This document shows, piece by piece, positions 1 to 7,967 of a DNA stretch of 37,591 bases. This DNA comes from JAHECQ01 sp047638695 (lineage in GTDB: Bacteria > Actinomycetota > Acidimicrobiia > Acidimicrobiales > SZUA-35). The translations under genes and the position numbers were made by a program. The number at the start of each line of letters is the position of its first letter. Position 1 is the stretch's first letter. The DNA lies in contig JBLINY010000036.1 in assembly GCA_047638695.1 (NCBI GenBank), positions 1 to 37,591 on the forward strand, given 5' to 3'. The notes under the pieces were generated by a model. It was not told the origin of the DNA and made no database searches. It saw only the letters and a list, made by a program, of their open reading frames with translations.

Positions 1-536
1 GGGGCGCCATTCCTATTCGCGAGTTACTCCGAAATTCGCTTCGCATGCGTCCGGACCGCATTGTTGTCGGCGAGGTTCGAGGCGGCGAGGCACTCGACAT
101 GCTGCAGGCAATGAACACCGGCCACGAGGGCTCACTTTCTACCCTTCACGCCAACTCGCCGAGGGATGCCCTCGCCCGGCTCGAGACGATGGTCTTGATG
201 TCTGGCGTCGAACTGCCGATCAAGGCCATCCGCGAACAGATCGCGTCCGCCATCGACCTGATTGTCCAGATCGCCAGAATGCGCGACGGCTCGCGGCGAG
301 TAGTCGAGATCACCGAGGTTGTTGGTATGGGAAGCGACACCGTCACCCTGTCCGAGCTCTACAAATTCGACTACGACGCCGGCATTGATGACGAAGGCAA
401 CTTCCAGGGCCAGCTGGCACCCACCGGCCTCCGTCCGATGTTCTCCGAGGAGCTGGCGTACCAGGGGATCGAGCTGAGCGACGCCATGCTCGGCAGCTCT
501 CTTGAACAAGCGGTTGCCACGAGAAGGAAGCAGTAA
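1..536 (+). CDS. cpaF: CpaF/TadA-family pilus assembly ATPase, 3' part
   Basis: This is the C-terminal part of the secretion ATPase that powers Tad/Flp pilus assembly at the inner face of the membrane. The reading frame is already open at base 3, upstream of the first ATG at 45, so the gene enters from outside the window; about 177 residues are visible. The run RPDRIVVGEVRGGEALDMLQ carries the Walker B region, followed by the family's typical MNTGHEGSLSTLHANSPRDAL (His box). The N-terminal domain and Walker A must lie upstream. It stops at 534-536, one base before the TTG start proposed for the TadB fusion, with tadC and a RecA-like ATPase following on the same strand. This arrangement is typical of one Tad operon. 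Family identity is certain; the exact substrate pilin is not visible here. Confidence 0.95.
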   Translation, partial: GAIPIRELLRNSLRMRPDRIVVGEVRGGEALDMLQAMNTGHEGSLSTLHANSPRDALARLETMVLMSGVELPIKAIREQIASAIDLIVQIARMRDGSRRVVEITEVVGMGSDTVTLSELYKFDYDAGIDDEGNFQGQLAPTGLRPMFSEELAYQGIELSDAMLGSSLEQAVATRRKQ

Positions 537-537
537 G

Positions 538-2466
538 TTGCGTCGGCGTGTTGTTCTAGCAATTGGTCTGGCCGTGCTTCTGCCGTTGGCCACGGTGCTC
601 GGTGTGATGAGCGCCGCGTCGGCCCGGCAAGACGACAACATCCAGATTCTGGATGTTGACAACGGCGACCATCCGACGATTGAGCTGTCGGTGGCTATTC
701 CCGCTGCCTTCGGCTCCGAGCCGCTGACGATCAGCGACTTCGCTCTGACCGAGGAGGGAAAACCTTCACCGGTAGCAGTTTCTCAAGAACGAAATGCCAT
801 TGACGTCGTGCTGGCCATTGACACGTCGGGGTCGATGCGGCCCAATGATGCGCTCGGCCGGGCAAAGTCGGCGGCGGCCCAGCTCGTGGCTGGTCTTCCT
901 GCCGACGCCCGTATCGGTGTTGTCGGCTTCGGGTCGGCGACGCTCATCGCAGGCGAAATCACGTCGGACAAAGCAGCGACCCTCGCTGCCATCAACTCGC
1001 TGCAGTTCAGCGGGGATACCGCACTCTGGGATGCGTTGGTTGAATCGGTCGGCGTGCTTGGCACAAGTAGCCGGAGCAATCGGTATGTCGTCGTGCTCAC
1101 CGACGGGACGGACGACGGCAGCGTCAGCACAAAGCAGGAGGCCCTCGATTCGCTGACATCGGCCGAGGTAGCGCTCTACGCCATCGGGCTCGAAACGAAT
1201 GAAACCAATTTCACCGAGCTCGAGGCGTCGGTCGACGCCGTTGGCGGCGGATTCCAGACCGCGGCCGACGCGAGCACACTCGACTCGGTCTTCGGTCAGA
1301 TCGCGGAGCGTTTGACGAACCGCTATCGATTGACCTTCGAAGCGGCGGGAACAGGAGAGCGGGAGATCATCGTCTCGGTAGCCACCGAGAGCGGCTTGGC
1401 CACGGTTCGTCAAGTCACCGACGTTGGCGGAACTCCGCAGGCTACCACCACACCAACCTCGGTGTTCACCGATTTCCCACCTGAGCTTCGCAGCTCCGTA
1501 GCTCCCCGGGTTCTCGGCCTTGGTCAAGGGTGGAGCCTCTGGCTTGGCGCCGGCACGTTCTTCGGAGCCTTTGCCCTCCTCGCCTTCGTCATGCTGCGGC
1601 CCGAGACCAGCGTGCGCCTTGCTTCGGCTGGAGGAGCGGCAAAAGGAGCAGCCGAACAGACAGGCGGAGGAATCAGTGCCATCCCCGATCGACTGACCTC
1701 GGCCACTGACCGGGCACTGGCTGGCAGCGAGCGAGGCTCGCAACTCGACAGGACCCTTGACTCCGCCGGCATGGAGATGCGACCCGGCGAGTTCGTCGTG
1801 CTGGTCACGGTTATCACCGCAATCATGGGCCTCGGCCTAGCCAGCTTGAATGGTCTACTCGGCCTTCTCGCCGTCATCGTGGTTCCACTGGTGGCCGTGA
1901 TGGTCGTCTCGAGAAAACTCCGTAAGCGTCGGGAAGCTTTCGCCGATCAAATCGGCGACACTCTGAACCTTCTGGGCGGAGCCCTTCGCTCTGGGCGTGG
2001 CCTTCCTCAGGCCCTCGACCTCATCGCCGAAGAGTCAGCGTCGCCGACCAGGGAAGAGTTTCGCCGTGTGATCATCGAGTCAAGGGTCGGAAGGGACGTC
2101 ACCGATTCCCTCAGCGATGTCGCTGACCGCATGAAAAACGACGACTTCCAGTGGGTGGCCGATGCGGTCGGCATCAACCGCGAACTCGGCGGTGATCTAG
2201 CCGAAATCCTCGACAACATCGGATCGGTCGTCCGAGACCGAAACCAGCTGAGACTGCAGGTGAAAGCCCTAGCTGCGGAAGGCCGAATCTCGGGAATCGT
2301 CCTGGTTGCGCTACCTGTAGGCCTCTTCTTCTACATCCAAATTGCCAATCCGAACTATGGGCGGGAGCTCCTGAGAGGTGGAGGATTAGTAGCTCTAATT
2401 GTAGGAGTCATTCTTATTGTTCTCGGCTGGCTCTGGATCAACAAGCTCTCGAAGCTCAACTACTAA
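538..2466 (+). CDS. von Willebrand A domain fused to TadB (type II secretion F family)
   Basis: This is a 642-residue fusion. Residues 6-26 are a hydrophobic signal-anchor after an RRR start. Residues about 85-265 form a vWA domain with the MIDAS motif DTSGS (95-99), DTALWDAL and TDGTDD. A second membrane segment lies near 334-354. The rest is TadB-like: two hydrophobic segments near 420-458, then a T2SSF domain (LLGGALRSGRGLPQALDLIAEE) and closing membrane segments. TadB is the inner-membrane platform of the Tad pilus. The vWA part would lie outside the membrane and could bind pilus or surface partners (inference). I choose TTG at 538 because AAGGA at 524-528 sits about 9 nt before it and it abuts the cpaF stop. 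An in-frame TTG at 502 lies inside cpaF without such a site. The fusion is continuous, without a stop or frameshift. Confidence 0.9.
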   Translation: MRRRVVLAIGLAVLLPLATVLGVMSAASARQDDNIQILDVDNGDHPTIELSVAIPAAFGSEPLTISDFALTEEGKPSPVAVSQERNAIDVVLAIDTSGSMRPNDALGRAKSAAAQLVAGLPADARIGVVGFGSATLIAGEITSDKAATLAAINSLQFSGDTALWDALVESVGVLGTSSRSNRYVVVLTDGTDDGSVSTKQEALDSLTSAEVALYAIGLETNETNFTELEASVDAVGGGFQTAADASTLDSVFGQIAERLTNRYRLTFEAAGTGEREIIVSVATESGLATVRQVTDVGGTPQATTTPTSVFTDFPPELRSSVAPRVLGLGQGWSLWLGAGTFFGAFALLAFVMLRPETSVRLASAGGAAKGAAEQTGGGISAIPDRLTSATDRALAGSERGSQLDRTLDSAGMEMRPGEFVVLVTVITAIMGLGLASLNGLLGLLAVIVVPLVAVMVVSRKLRKRREAFADQIGDTLNLLGGALRSGRGLPQALDLIAEESASPTREEFRRVIIESRVGRDVTDSLSDVADRMKNDDFQWVADAVGINRELGGDLAEILDNIGSVVRDRNQLRLQVKALAAEGRISGIVLVALPVGLFFYIQIANPNYGRELLRGGGLVALIVGVILIVLGWLWINKLSKLNY

Positions 2467-2477
2467 GGAGTCAGCGG

Positions 2478-3386
2478 ATGCCCCTGTACATATGGTTCGC
2501 CTCCGGCGCTCTCGCCCTCTCGGTCCCCCTGTTGTGGTGGTCGATCCAGGGCCCAACTCAACAGACTTCCAAAGGGGCACGAGAAAACCTTGTTGCCAAC
2601 CGGTCGGCCAGCTTTCGGACCGCGGTCCTCGAGCGGCCTACGTCGGAACGACTGCTCGATCCGATTCTCGGCAAGCTAGCCCGTGCAGGACTTCGCTTTC
2701 TCCCCAGCACTTGGTTCGATCACATCGATGCTCGTCTGGCCAAGGCCGGGTTGCTCGGCCGCTATCGGGGTGAGCAGATCGTCGGCGCCAAAATCTTGCT
2801 CACTATTGTCGGCGGCCTGTTGCTCGGTGTCAGGGCCCTCCAGGCCCCTTCGCTTCTCAACATTGTCTTTCTCGTCCTCGCCGTTGGGATCGCCTGGTTC
2901 CTGCCTGATCTGGTGCTGGCCAGTCGCGGCGATCGACGGGCTCTGGAAATAGAACGAGAACTGCCCGACGTTCTCGACCAGATGACCATCAGCGTCGAGG
3001 CTGGGCTCGGCTTCGAGGCCGCCATGGCCCGGATCGGCGAGAAAGGCGGCACGAACTTGTCCTACGAATTCGCTCGGACCCTTCAGGACATTCAGTTCGG
3101 CGTGAACCGGATAGAAGCGTTGGCAGACATGGCCGACCGGACGCAAAGCGACGTTGTTCGCCACTTCATTCTCGCCCTTCGCCAAGCCGAGCGAATGGGT
3201 GTGCCATTGGCCAAGACATTGCGCATCCAGGCTGCTGAGATGCGGGTCAGGCGTCGACTCATGGCAGAAGAGAACGCCCACAAGCTTCCGGTCAAGCTGA
3301 TCTTTCCTCTCGGACTTTGCATCTTCCCCGCCCTCTTCATTGTGATTCTCGGGCCGGCCTTCATCCAGATCTCTCGGATCTTCTAG
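2478..3386 (+). CDS. tadC: TadC-like type II secretion F-family platform protein
   Basis: This 302-residue inner-membrane protein is the second platform subunit of the Tad pilus machine and pairs with TadB. It has an N-terminal hydrophobic segment (residues about 1-18). Two central segments lie near 109-150, followed by the T2SSF domain with ELPDVLDQMTISVEAGLGFEAAMARI and the typical ALRQAERMGVPLAKTLRIQAAEMR. A last hydrophobic segment is at the C-terminus. AAGGAG at 2465-2470 overlaps the stop of the upstream gene and lies 7 nt before the ATG, so translation is probably coupled. The short gaps to both neighbours support one operon. Assignment to TadC rather than TadB rests on gene order and length. 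Confidence 0.92.
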   Translation: MPLYIWFASGALALSVPLLWWSIQGPTQQTSKGARENLVANRSASFRTAVLERPTSERLLDPILGKLARAGLRFLPSTWFDHIDARLAKAGLLGRYRGEQIVGAKILLTIVGGLLLGVRALQAPSLLNIVFLVLAVGIAWFLPDLVLASRGDRRALEIERELPDVLDQMTISVEAGLGFEAAMARIGEKGGTNLSYEFARTLQDIQFGVNRIEALADMADRTQSDVVRHFILALRQAERMGVPLAKTLRIQAAEMRVRRRLMAEENAHKLPVKLIFPLGLCIFPALFIVILGPAFIQISRIF

Positions 3387-3394
3387 GAGCACCA

Positions 3395-4390
3395 GTGGAC
3401 ATCGGTATCACCCCAAGCCACACCTCGGTGAGTGGCCTCATCAACGACCTGGCGCTCGTCCCCCACGGTGCCGGTATGTCGGCAGCACCAACCGGCTTCT
3501 CGCCTTTGGACATGGTCCTCGACGGTGGTTTCATACCCCAGGAGCTCGTTCTTCTTGGCGGCCGGCCAGGAGTGGGCAAGACACTGACCGCCCTGCAGTG
3601 GGCAAGAGCAGCCGCCGTATCTGATCGGACGGTGGCCTTCGTCTGCTACGAGCACGATGAAATAGCGCTCCTTGGCCGTCTTCTCGTTCAGGAAATCGCC
3701 GCCAACCATCCCGAGATCGACTCGACACTCATGGTGAGTATTCGATCCGCCGTGCAGCAGCTGGTTATGGGCATCATTCATATGGGGCAACTGGCCGACG
3801 TCCACCCTGCGGTTGGCGAAGCGATAAAGACGATTCAGGAAACGGCGGGACATCTCTCCCTATTCCGAGCGTCGACCCAATGGAGCGACACGACCTGGAT
3901 TGCGGAGCTTGTCGTGCAGCATCTGCGCCCCGGCGGCTTGCTGTTCGTCGATTATCTCCAGAAGGTTCCCGTAGAGGGTTTTCCAGACTCACGGGAACAG
4001 ATCATGCGGGCGACCGAATCGCTGAAAGACCTCGCCGTCTCCGCCGACATCAGCGTTATCGCCCTTGCCGCAGCCGACGAGACAGGGATTGCAAGCAGGC
4101 GGCTCCGGCTGGATCATCTGCGGGGCAGCGACTCGCTCGCTCACGAGTGCGACATTGCCATGGTCTTGAACGAGAAGGTCGCAGCGACAGCCGACCGCCA
4201 CTTGCGCTACGACCTCACGAAAATGGAGCAAGCGAAAAACAGCGTGCTGCTGTCGATTGAGAAGAATCGGCGTGGCCAACACGACACGCATCTCGAGTTC
4301 ACCAAGGACTTCCAAAATTATCGGTTGCTTCCTGAGGGTCGATTCAATGGCGACGGCCTGTACGAGATCGACCACCCGGAAGAGCTTTAG
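3395..4390 (+). CDS. stand-alone DnaB-like RecA-fold ATPase in the Tad operon
   Basis: This 331-residue protein resembles the C-terminal ATPase domain of the replicative helicase DnaB, without the DnaB N-terminal domain. Walker A is GRPGVGKT (56-63) and Walker B is LLFVDYLQK (182-190), as in the DnaB family. DHLRGSDSLAHECDIAMVL (240-258) and SIEKNRRGQ (287-295) match the later DnaB motifs that sense nucleotide and close the subunit interface. The GTG at 3395 is chosen because AGGAG (3385-3389), which overlaps the tadC stop, precedes it; the open frame further upstream lies inside tadC. Tight coupling to tadC suggests a role linked to pilus assembly or its control, but nothing in the sequence shows this. 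It could instead be a KaiC/RadA-like regulator that happens to be co-transcribed. Confidence 0.85.
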   Translation: MDIGITPSHTSVSGLINDLALVPHGAGMSAAPTGFSPLDMVLDGGFIPQELVLLGGRPGVGKTLTALQWARAAAVSDRTVAFVCYEHDEIALLGRLLVQEIAANHPEIDSTLMVSIRSAVQQLVMGIIHMGQLADVHPAVGEAIKTIQETAGHLSLFRASTQWSDTTWIAELVVQHLRPGGLLFVDYLQKVPVEGFPDSREQIMRATESLKDLAVSADISVIALAAADETGIASRRLRLDHLRGSDSLAHECDIAMVLNEKVAATADRHLRYDLTKMEQAKNSVLLSIEKNRRGQHDTHLEFTKDFQNYRLLPEGRFNGDGLYEIDHPEEL

Positions 4391-4621
4391 CCGGACTTAC
4401 GACACACGCTGACGACCGTATCTGCAGGGAGGCATCTCGACGATCGCTCTCTGCAGCGTGAGGTTTGTGGTCTCTGCCACGTCGGATTACCAGGTCAATC
4501 ACCGACTTGTCGTAGACGGCGATAGCGGTGCAGAGGGGTGACTAAAGTGCCTGTCAAACAAACGTCGGTCAACGACTGATCGACCATTCGAGAGACCGTT
4601 CGGACAGGGGGGGCGACCGAG
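4391..4621. other. intergenic spacer after the Tad operon
   Basis: These 231 bases hold no convincing gene. TAAAGT at 4543-4548 is a possible -10 box for the gene at 4622, but no good -35 stands at the right distance. I see no clear terminator with a T-run behind the Tad operon. Confidence 0.4.
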
Positions 4622-5065
4622 GTGACTTCAAAAGACCGGCACACCGCACAGGTGCATAGCGCGGCGCGACTAACCAGGGAAGCCGTGTCGGCTTCGCCGG
4701 TGCTCAGCGCTCTGTTGGCTAATAGCAACCTTGAGCGTGAGCTCGCGATGGCGCTCATCAAGCGCGGCGCCGCGACCGATACCCTCATCGTCGACTACGC
4801 CTATCTGGAGTTCGCTGCCGAGGCTGCGAGCAGAGACCCACACATCCTCACCGAGCTGGATTTGCCCCATGGGGCGCTCGTGGCCAAGGCTCCGGGCTGG
4901 CCCGAGGCTTGGGACGCTACGGATCTCAAGACAAGCAAGATCGATCTGATCGACGGTGTTTGGGAGCTGCTGCCCGCACAAGCAGAGGCTGCAGCCAGAA
5001 CCCGAGCAATCGGTTGGCGGAGAACCGCTCAACGGCGCCGACCCGGCAGAAGACACCGCTGTTGA
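4622..5065 (+). CDS. hypothetical protein, 147 aa
   Basis: I do not recognise this protein. It starts with GTG at 4622 after a G-rich stretch that is only a weak ribosome site. It is soluble, largely helical and acidic in the middle (LERELAMALIKRGAATDTLI, ELDLPHGALVAKAPGWPEAW), with an abrupt Arg-rich tail (RRTAQRRRPGRRHRC). The middle has codon use like its neighbours. The basic tail could mean nucleic-acid or membrane contact, or that the true frame ends earlier through a sequence error. It stands alone on the plus strand between the Tad operon and a minus-strand tRNA pair. No function is proposed. Confidence 0.6.
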   Translation: MTSKDRHTAQVHSAARLTREAVSASPVLSALLANSNLERELAMALIKRGAATDTLIVDYAYLEFAAEAASRDPHILTELDLPHGALVAKAPGWPEAWDATDLKTSKIDLIDGVWELLPAQAEAAARTRAIGWRRTAQRRRPGRRHRC

Positions 5066-5122
5066 TCGGTGCAAAAGGCGTCGATCGAACACCGCGACGC
5101 TCGCAGACGACACAAAACAAGT

Positions 5123-5198
5123 TGGTACCCCGTACGGGATTTGAACCCGTGCTACCGGCATGAGAAGCCGGCGTCCTAGGCCGCTAGACGAACGGGGC
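5123..5198 (-). tRNA. tRNA-Glu (CTC)
   Basis: The reverse strand folds as a full cloverleaf. The acceptor stem is GCCCCGT/ACGGGGT with a G-U first pair, as is usual for tRNA-Glu. The anticodon stem CCGGC/GCCGG holds loop TTCTCAT with anticodon CTC (codon GAG). The T arm has GGTTCGAATCC. The discriminator is A and CCA is encoded at 5125-5123. It lies 72 nt downstream of tRNA-Gln on the same strand, behind gltX and the DUF218 gene, so the four may share transcripts. Confidence 0.95.
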
Positions 5199-5270
5199 TT
5201 GCAGCGAGCGGATCCTAGCCACACCGATCCGATTTCACACCGGACCGGGAGACGACACCTTCGCTAGTAG

Positions 5271-5342
5271 TTCGGGGAGGAGGACTTGAACCCCCAATGA
5301 CTGGATCAGAACCAGTTGTGTTGCCAATTACACCATCCCCGA
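5271..5342 (-). tRNA. tRNA-Gln (CTG)
   Basis: This reverse-strand cloverleaf has acceptor TCGGGGA/TCCCCGA, anticodon stem ACTGG/CCAGT with loop TTCTGAT (anticodon CTG, codon CAG), and T arm with GGTTCAAGTCC. The discriminator is A. The bases after it are CTA, so CCA is not encoded, unlike the tRNA-Glu beside it. Confidence 0.95.
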
Positions 5343-5422
5343 AGGATGACGACGCCCTCTCGGAACGACACTGGAAGGGTAGCGGTTGCTGGCGATTTGG
5401 CGACCCGTTTCGTCGACACGAT

Positions 5423-6061
5423 TCAGAACTGGTCGAGCCGGCGAAAGCCGATGATCCGACCAATGGCAACGGCACCGGTCTCATCGATCAAACGATCGAA
5501 CGGTGCTGGCGCATCAGTGGGTGAAACACTCGAATCGAGGCCGACTTCTTCGGCTGCCAGCTGCGCTCGCCGGGCGTGGTACGGGTCAGTCACAATCACC
5601 ACTCGGTCGACACCCTCCCGTTGCAGAAATCGAGCGGTCGCTGCCAACGATTCGTACGTCGAGCGACCGTCTACCTCGAGCCGCAATCGATCGTCGGGCA
5701 CACCGGCAATATTGCGGAGGTAGTCATAACCCGCCTTGGCCTCGGTGGTGGCGTCTCCGTCTTGACGGCCACCGGTCACGACGATGATGTCAACCGATCC
5801 CGCAAAGTAGAGGTCGGCGGCATGGTCAAGCCGACCCTGAAGCGCAGGAGACGGCTCGCCGTTGTACTGGGCCGCACCGAGCACGATGGCAGCAGGCACC
5901 TGACCGGAAAACTCGCTCCGGGCCGTCAGCCAGACGTCGAGAAACGTGAACCCGAGATACAGCGGCACCATCGACACGAACCCGACAATGATCAGCAGCG
6001 CCCGCCTCCGCCTACGTGACGGACGGGGGTACGGCTGATCAGGCTCGGCCGACTCGTTCAC
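5423..6061 (-). CDS. YdcF/SanA-like DUF218 membrane protein
   Basis: This 212-residue protein has an RRRRR stretch followed by one membrane segment (residues about 21-42). It then has a DUF218 fold: AAIVLGAAQYNGEPSPALQGR, DIIVVTGGRQDGDATTEA, GRSTYESLAATARFL and VVIVTDPYHARRA. DUF218 proteins include E. coli SanA and YdcF, linked to envelope or barrier functions of unclear chemistry. The domain would face the outside if the N-terminus is cytoplasmic. The GTG start at 6061 overlaps the gltX stop (GTGA), so the two genes are translationally coupled. Its function in this pairing is unknown. Confidence 0.88.
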   Translation of the reverse strand: MNESAEPDQPYPRPSRRRRRALLIIVGFVSMVPLYLGFTFLDVWLTARSEFSGQVPAAIVLGAAQYNGEPSPALQGRLDHAADLYFAGSVDIIVVTGGRQDGDATTEAKAGYDYLRNIAGVPDDRLRLEVDGRSTYESLAATARFLQREGVDRVVIVTDPYHARRAQLAAEEVGLDSSVSPTDAPAPFDRLIDETGAVAIGRIIGFRRLDQF

Positions 6062-7416
6062 AATCGGTCCCTAGCCTCCCGCAATCGCTGCATCACGATG
6101 TCGCGATCGACTGCAGCGAGGGGTTCGAAGAGCGGCAGGCCGGACCGACTGCCCGTGACGGCAAGACGCACCGGCAGCTGGGTCTTGGTGTCGAGCTCGG
6201 TACCAACGCCAGTGACGATCTCTTCCAGAATCGACGGCGTCCAGTCGGCCTCTTCGAAGCGGGCGATAACCAGATCCAGCACTTGGGCTACGCCGTCCTT
6301 CTGCATGACCTTCCGCCAATCCTTCTCTGATGGCTCCGGGGCATCGCCGACAACCCAATCCACGAACTTCGGGATCTCGTCGAGACGACGCAGCCTCGAC
6401 TGAATCTCAGGAGCGAGAACCGTGAACAACGACAGCTCGATGTCGCCCCGGAACGGGGCCGAACGTTCGAGGAAGTCGTCCAACGAGAGGGCCCGGATGT
6501 ACTCGGCGTTGAAATGCTCGAGCTTCTTGATGTCGAAGAAGGCCGGCGCTGCATTGATATCGGATAGTTCGAAGACCTCGACGAATTCTTGGATGGGGCG
6601 AATTTCGATGTCATCCTTCGGACCCCACCCGAGCGTTAGCAGGTAGTTCCGCATGGCCTCCGGCAGGAAACCTCGATCGGCGTAGTCGCCAACGGAAACA
6701 TCGTCTCGGCGCTTCGAGAGCTTCTGGCGCTTCTCGTTCACGATCAACGGCAGGTGGGCGTATGCCGGATGTTCGGTGGCTCCCATGGCCTCTCGCAATA
6801 GCAACACTCGAGGCACGGTGTTGACCAAGTCCTCACCCCGAACCACGTGGGTGATATTCATGTCCAAGTCGTCGTAGGCGTTGGCGACGTGGAACATTGG
6901 CACACCGTTGGACCTCACGATCACGAAGTCCTCCAGGACGGCATTGTCGAACTCAACCCGGCCTCGGATGAGGTCATCCCAGGCGGTGACGCCGTCATCG
7001 GGCGTACGGAAGCGAACAACGACGCCATCACCGGGCTGGACATCACGGTCACGACAGAATCCGTCGTAGCCGGAGGACTCTCCTCGCGCCGCTGCCCGCT
7101 CCTTCACCGCCTCCTGCGAACAATCGCATCGATAGGCCAGGCTTCGATCAAGAAAGTCCTGGGCCGCAGCCCGATACATGTCGAAGCGATCGGACTGCCG
7201 GTACTCCTCGTCCCAGTCAATACCGAGCCAGGCGAGATGATGCCGAATAGCCGCTACCAGGTCATCCTGGCTGCGTTCGGCATCGGTGTCCTCGATGCGT
7301 AGGACGAACGTTCCGCCGCTATGGCGGGCGTACATCCAGTTGAAGAGGGCTGATCGTGCACTGCCGACATGCAAATAGCCGGTGGGTGCGGGCGAAAATC
7401 TGACGCGAACAGACAC
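6058..7416 (-). CDS. gltX: glutamyl-tRNA synthetase
   Basis: This 452-residue class I synthetase attaches Glu to tRNA-Glu. In organisms without GlnRS it also charges tRNA-Gln, which GatCAB then amidates. The HIGH-type motif is PTGYLHVGSARSALFN (11-26), the KMSKS-type motif is KLSKR (232-236), and RIEDTDAERSQ is conserved. The C-terminal anticodon-binding helical domain is present, so the gene is complete though somewhat short. The GTG start at 7416 has no ribosome site. Instead TAGCCT (7428-7423) lies 6 nt before it and contains the stop codon of the upstream gene, which suggests leaderless transcription. tRNA-Gln and tRNA-Glu follow downstream on the same strand. Confidence 0.97.
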   Translation of the reverse strand: MSVRVRFSPAPTGYLHVGSARSALFNWMYARHSGGTFVLRIEDTDAERSQDDLVAAIRHHLAWLGIDWDEEYRQSDRFDMYRAAAQDFLDRSLAYRCDCSQEAVKERAAARGESSGYDGFCRDRDVQPGDGVVVRFRTPDDGVTAWDDLIRGRVEFDNAVLEDFVIVRSNGVPMFHVANAYDDLDMNITHVVRGEDLVNTVPRVLLLREAMGATEHPAYAHLPLIVNEKRQKLSKRRDDVSVGDYADRGFLPEAMRNYLLTLGWGPKDDIEIRPIQEFVEVFELSDINAAPAFFDIKKLEHFNAEYIRALSLDDFLERSAPFRGDIELSLFTVLAPEIQSRLRRLDEIPKFVDWVVGDAPEPSEKDWRKVMQKDGVAQVLDLVIARFEEADWTPSILEEIVTGVGTELDTKTQLPVRLAVTGSRSGLPLFEPLAAVDRDIVMQRLREARDRL

Positions 7417-7422
7417 GCCCGA

Positions 7423-7428
7423 AGGCTA
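7423..7428 (-). promoter_or_regulatory. -10 box for leaderless gltX, nested in a stop codon
   Basis: TAGCCT on the minus strand ends 6 nt before the gltX GTG. Its TAG is the stop codon of the preceding gene (7426-7428). There is no Shine-Dalgarno sequence, which fits initiation at the first base of GTG. Confidence 0.5.
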
Positions 7429-7944
7429 CAGGTTGAGGTTGCGCCGCCAGTCAGTCTCGTAGAAGAGGTCAACCGTGCCCGGTGATTTCGAAAGAACATC
7501 AATAGGCACCCGGTCGACAAGATCCCGAAGCTCGGCATAGTGATGGCTGCTACTGACCTCGGCAAACCAACCTTCGCGAAAGGCGACCAGGTCGACCGGA
7601 GCATCGGGATCCAGGAACCCAAAGACGGTGTAGGCGATTCGAAGATCGTGTACAACCGGTGCCCGACCGAAATGAGCGGCTCGTTTCATGGCCACGGCTG
7701 CACAACCGGCAGAGGCATCTATTTCGTGCACAGCACCGAGGTAGAGGCGATCCTGAAAGAGCGGCAGAAGCTTGAAGATGTAGCCCTGGTCGGGTCCCTG
7801 GCTGCCGAGACGCACACCCGTAGGTTGGCCGCCAGGGAGATCACCAGGCCGATTAGCCGACCACGATCCCTCTCGCCGGGGCGGTGAGCTATAGCGGCGC
7901 ACCCGCTGGGTCGGATCAGTGGGCACATAGTCAGGGGCAGCCAC
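7426..7944 (-). CDS. conserved-looking hypothetical protein upstream of gltX, 172 aa
   Basis: I cannot name a family. The N-terminal third is polar and Pro/Arg/Gly-rich (VPTDPTQRVRRYSSPPRREG, then GDLPGGQPTGVRLGSQGPDQ). The rest looks like a compact soluble helical domain (VHEIDASAGCAAVAMKRAAH, FREGWFAEVSSSHHYAELRD). There is no signal peptide or membrane segment. The GTG at 7944 is 6 nt behind the -10-like TAGTCT in a 23-nt divergent gap, so the mRNA is probably leaderless. Its TAG stop lies inside the proposed gltX -10 box. The ordered composition and coding pattern argue for a real gene. Function unknown. Confidence 0.75.
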   Translation of the reverse strand: MAAPDYVPTDPTQRVRRYSSPPRREGSWSANRPGDLPGGQPTGVRLGSQGPDQGYIFKLLPLFQDRLYLGAVHEIDASAGCAAVAMKRAAHFGRAPVVHDLRIAYTVFGFLDPDAPVDLVAFREGWFAEVSSSHHYAELRDLVDRVPIDVLSKSPGTVDLFYETDWRRNLNL

Positions 7945-7950
7945 GACGTC

Positions 7951-7960
7951 AGACTACCGT
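7951..7960. promoter_or_regulatory. symmetric bidirectional -10 element AGACTACCGT
   Basis: Two -10 boxes share one central TA: TACCGT (7955-7960) on plus, 7 nt before ATG 7968, and TAGTCT (7956-7951) on minus, 6 nt before GTG 7944. Neither gene has a ribosome site, so both look leaderless. The pattern ANNNTANNNT is seen again at 19235-19244. Confidence 0.55.
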
Positions 7961-7967
7961 GGAACCC

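Noticed and set aside
766..1743. 325-codon minus-strand frame opposite the vWA-TadB gene
   Set aside because: Composition is Arg/Cys/Gly-rich without motifs; the plus strand holds a clear domain protein in the same place.
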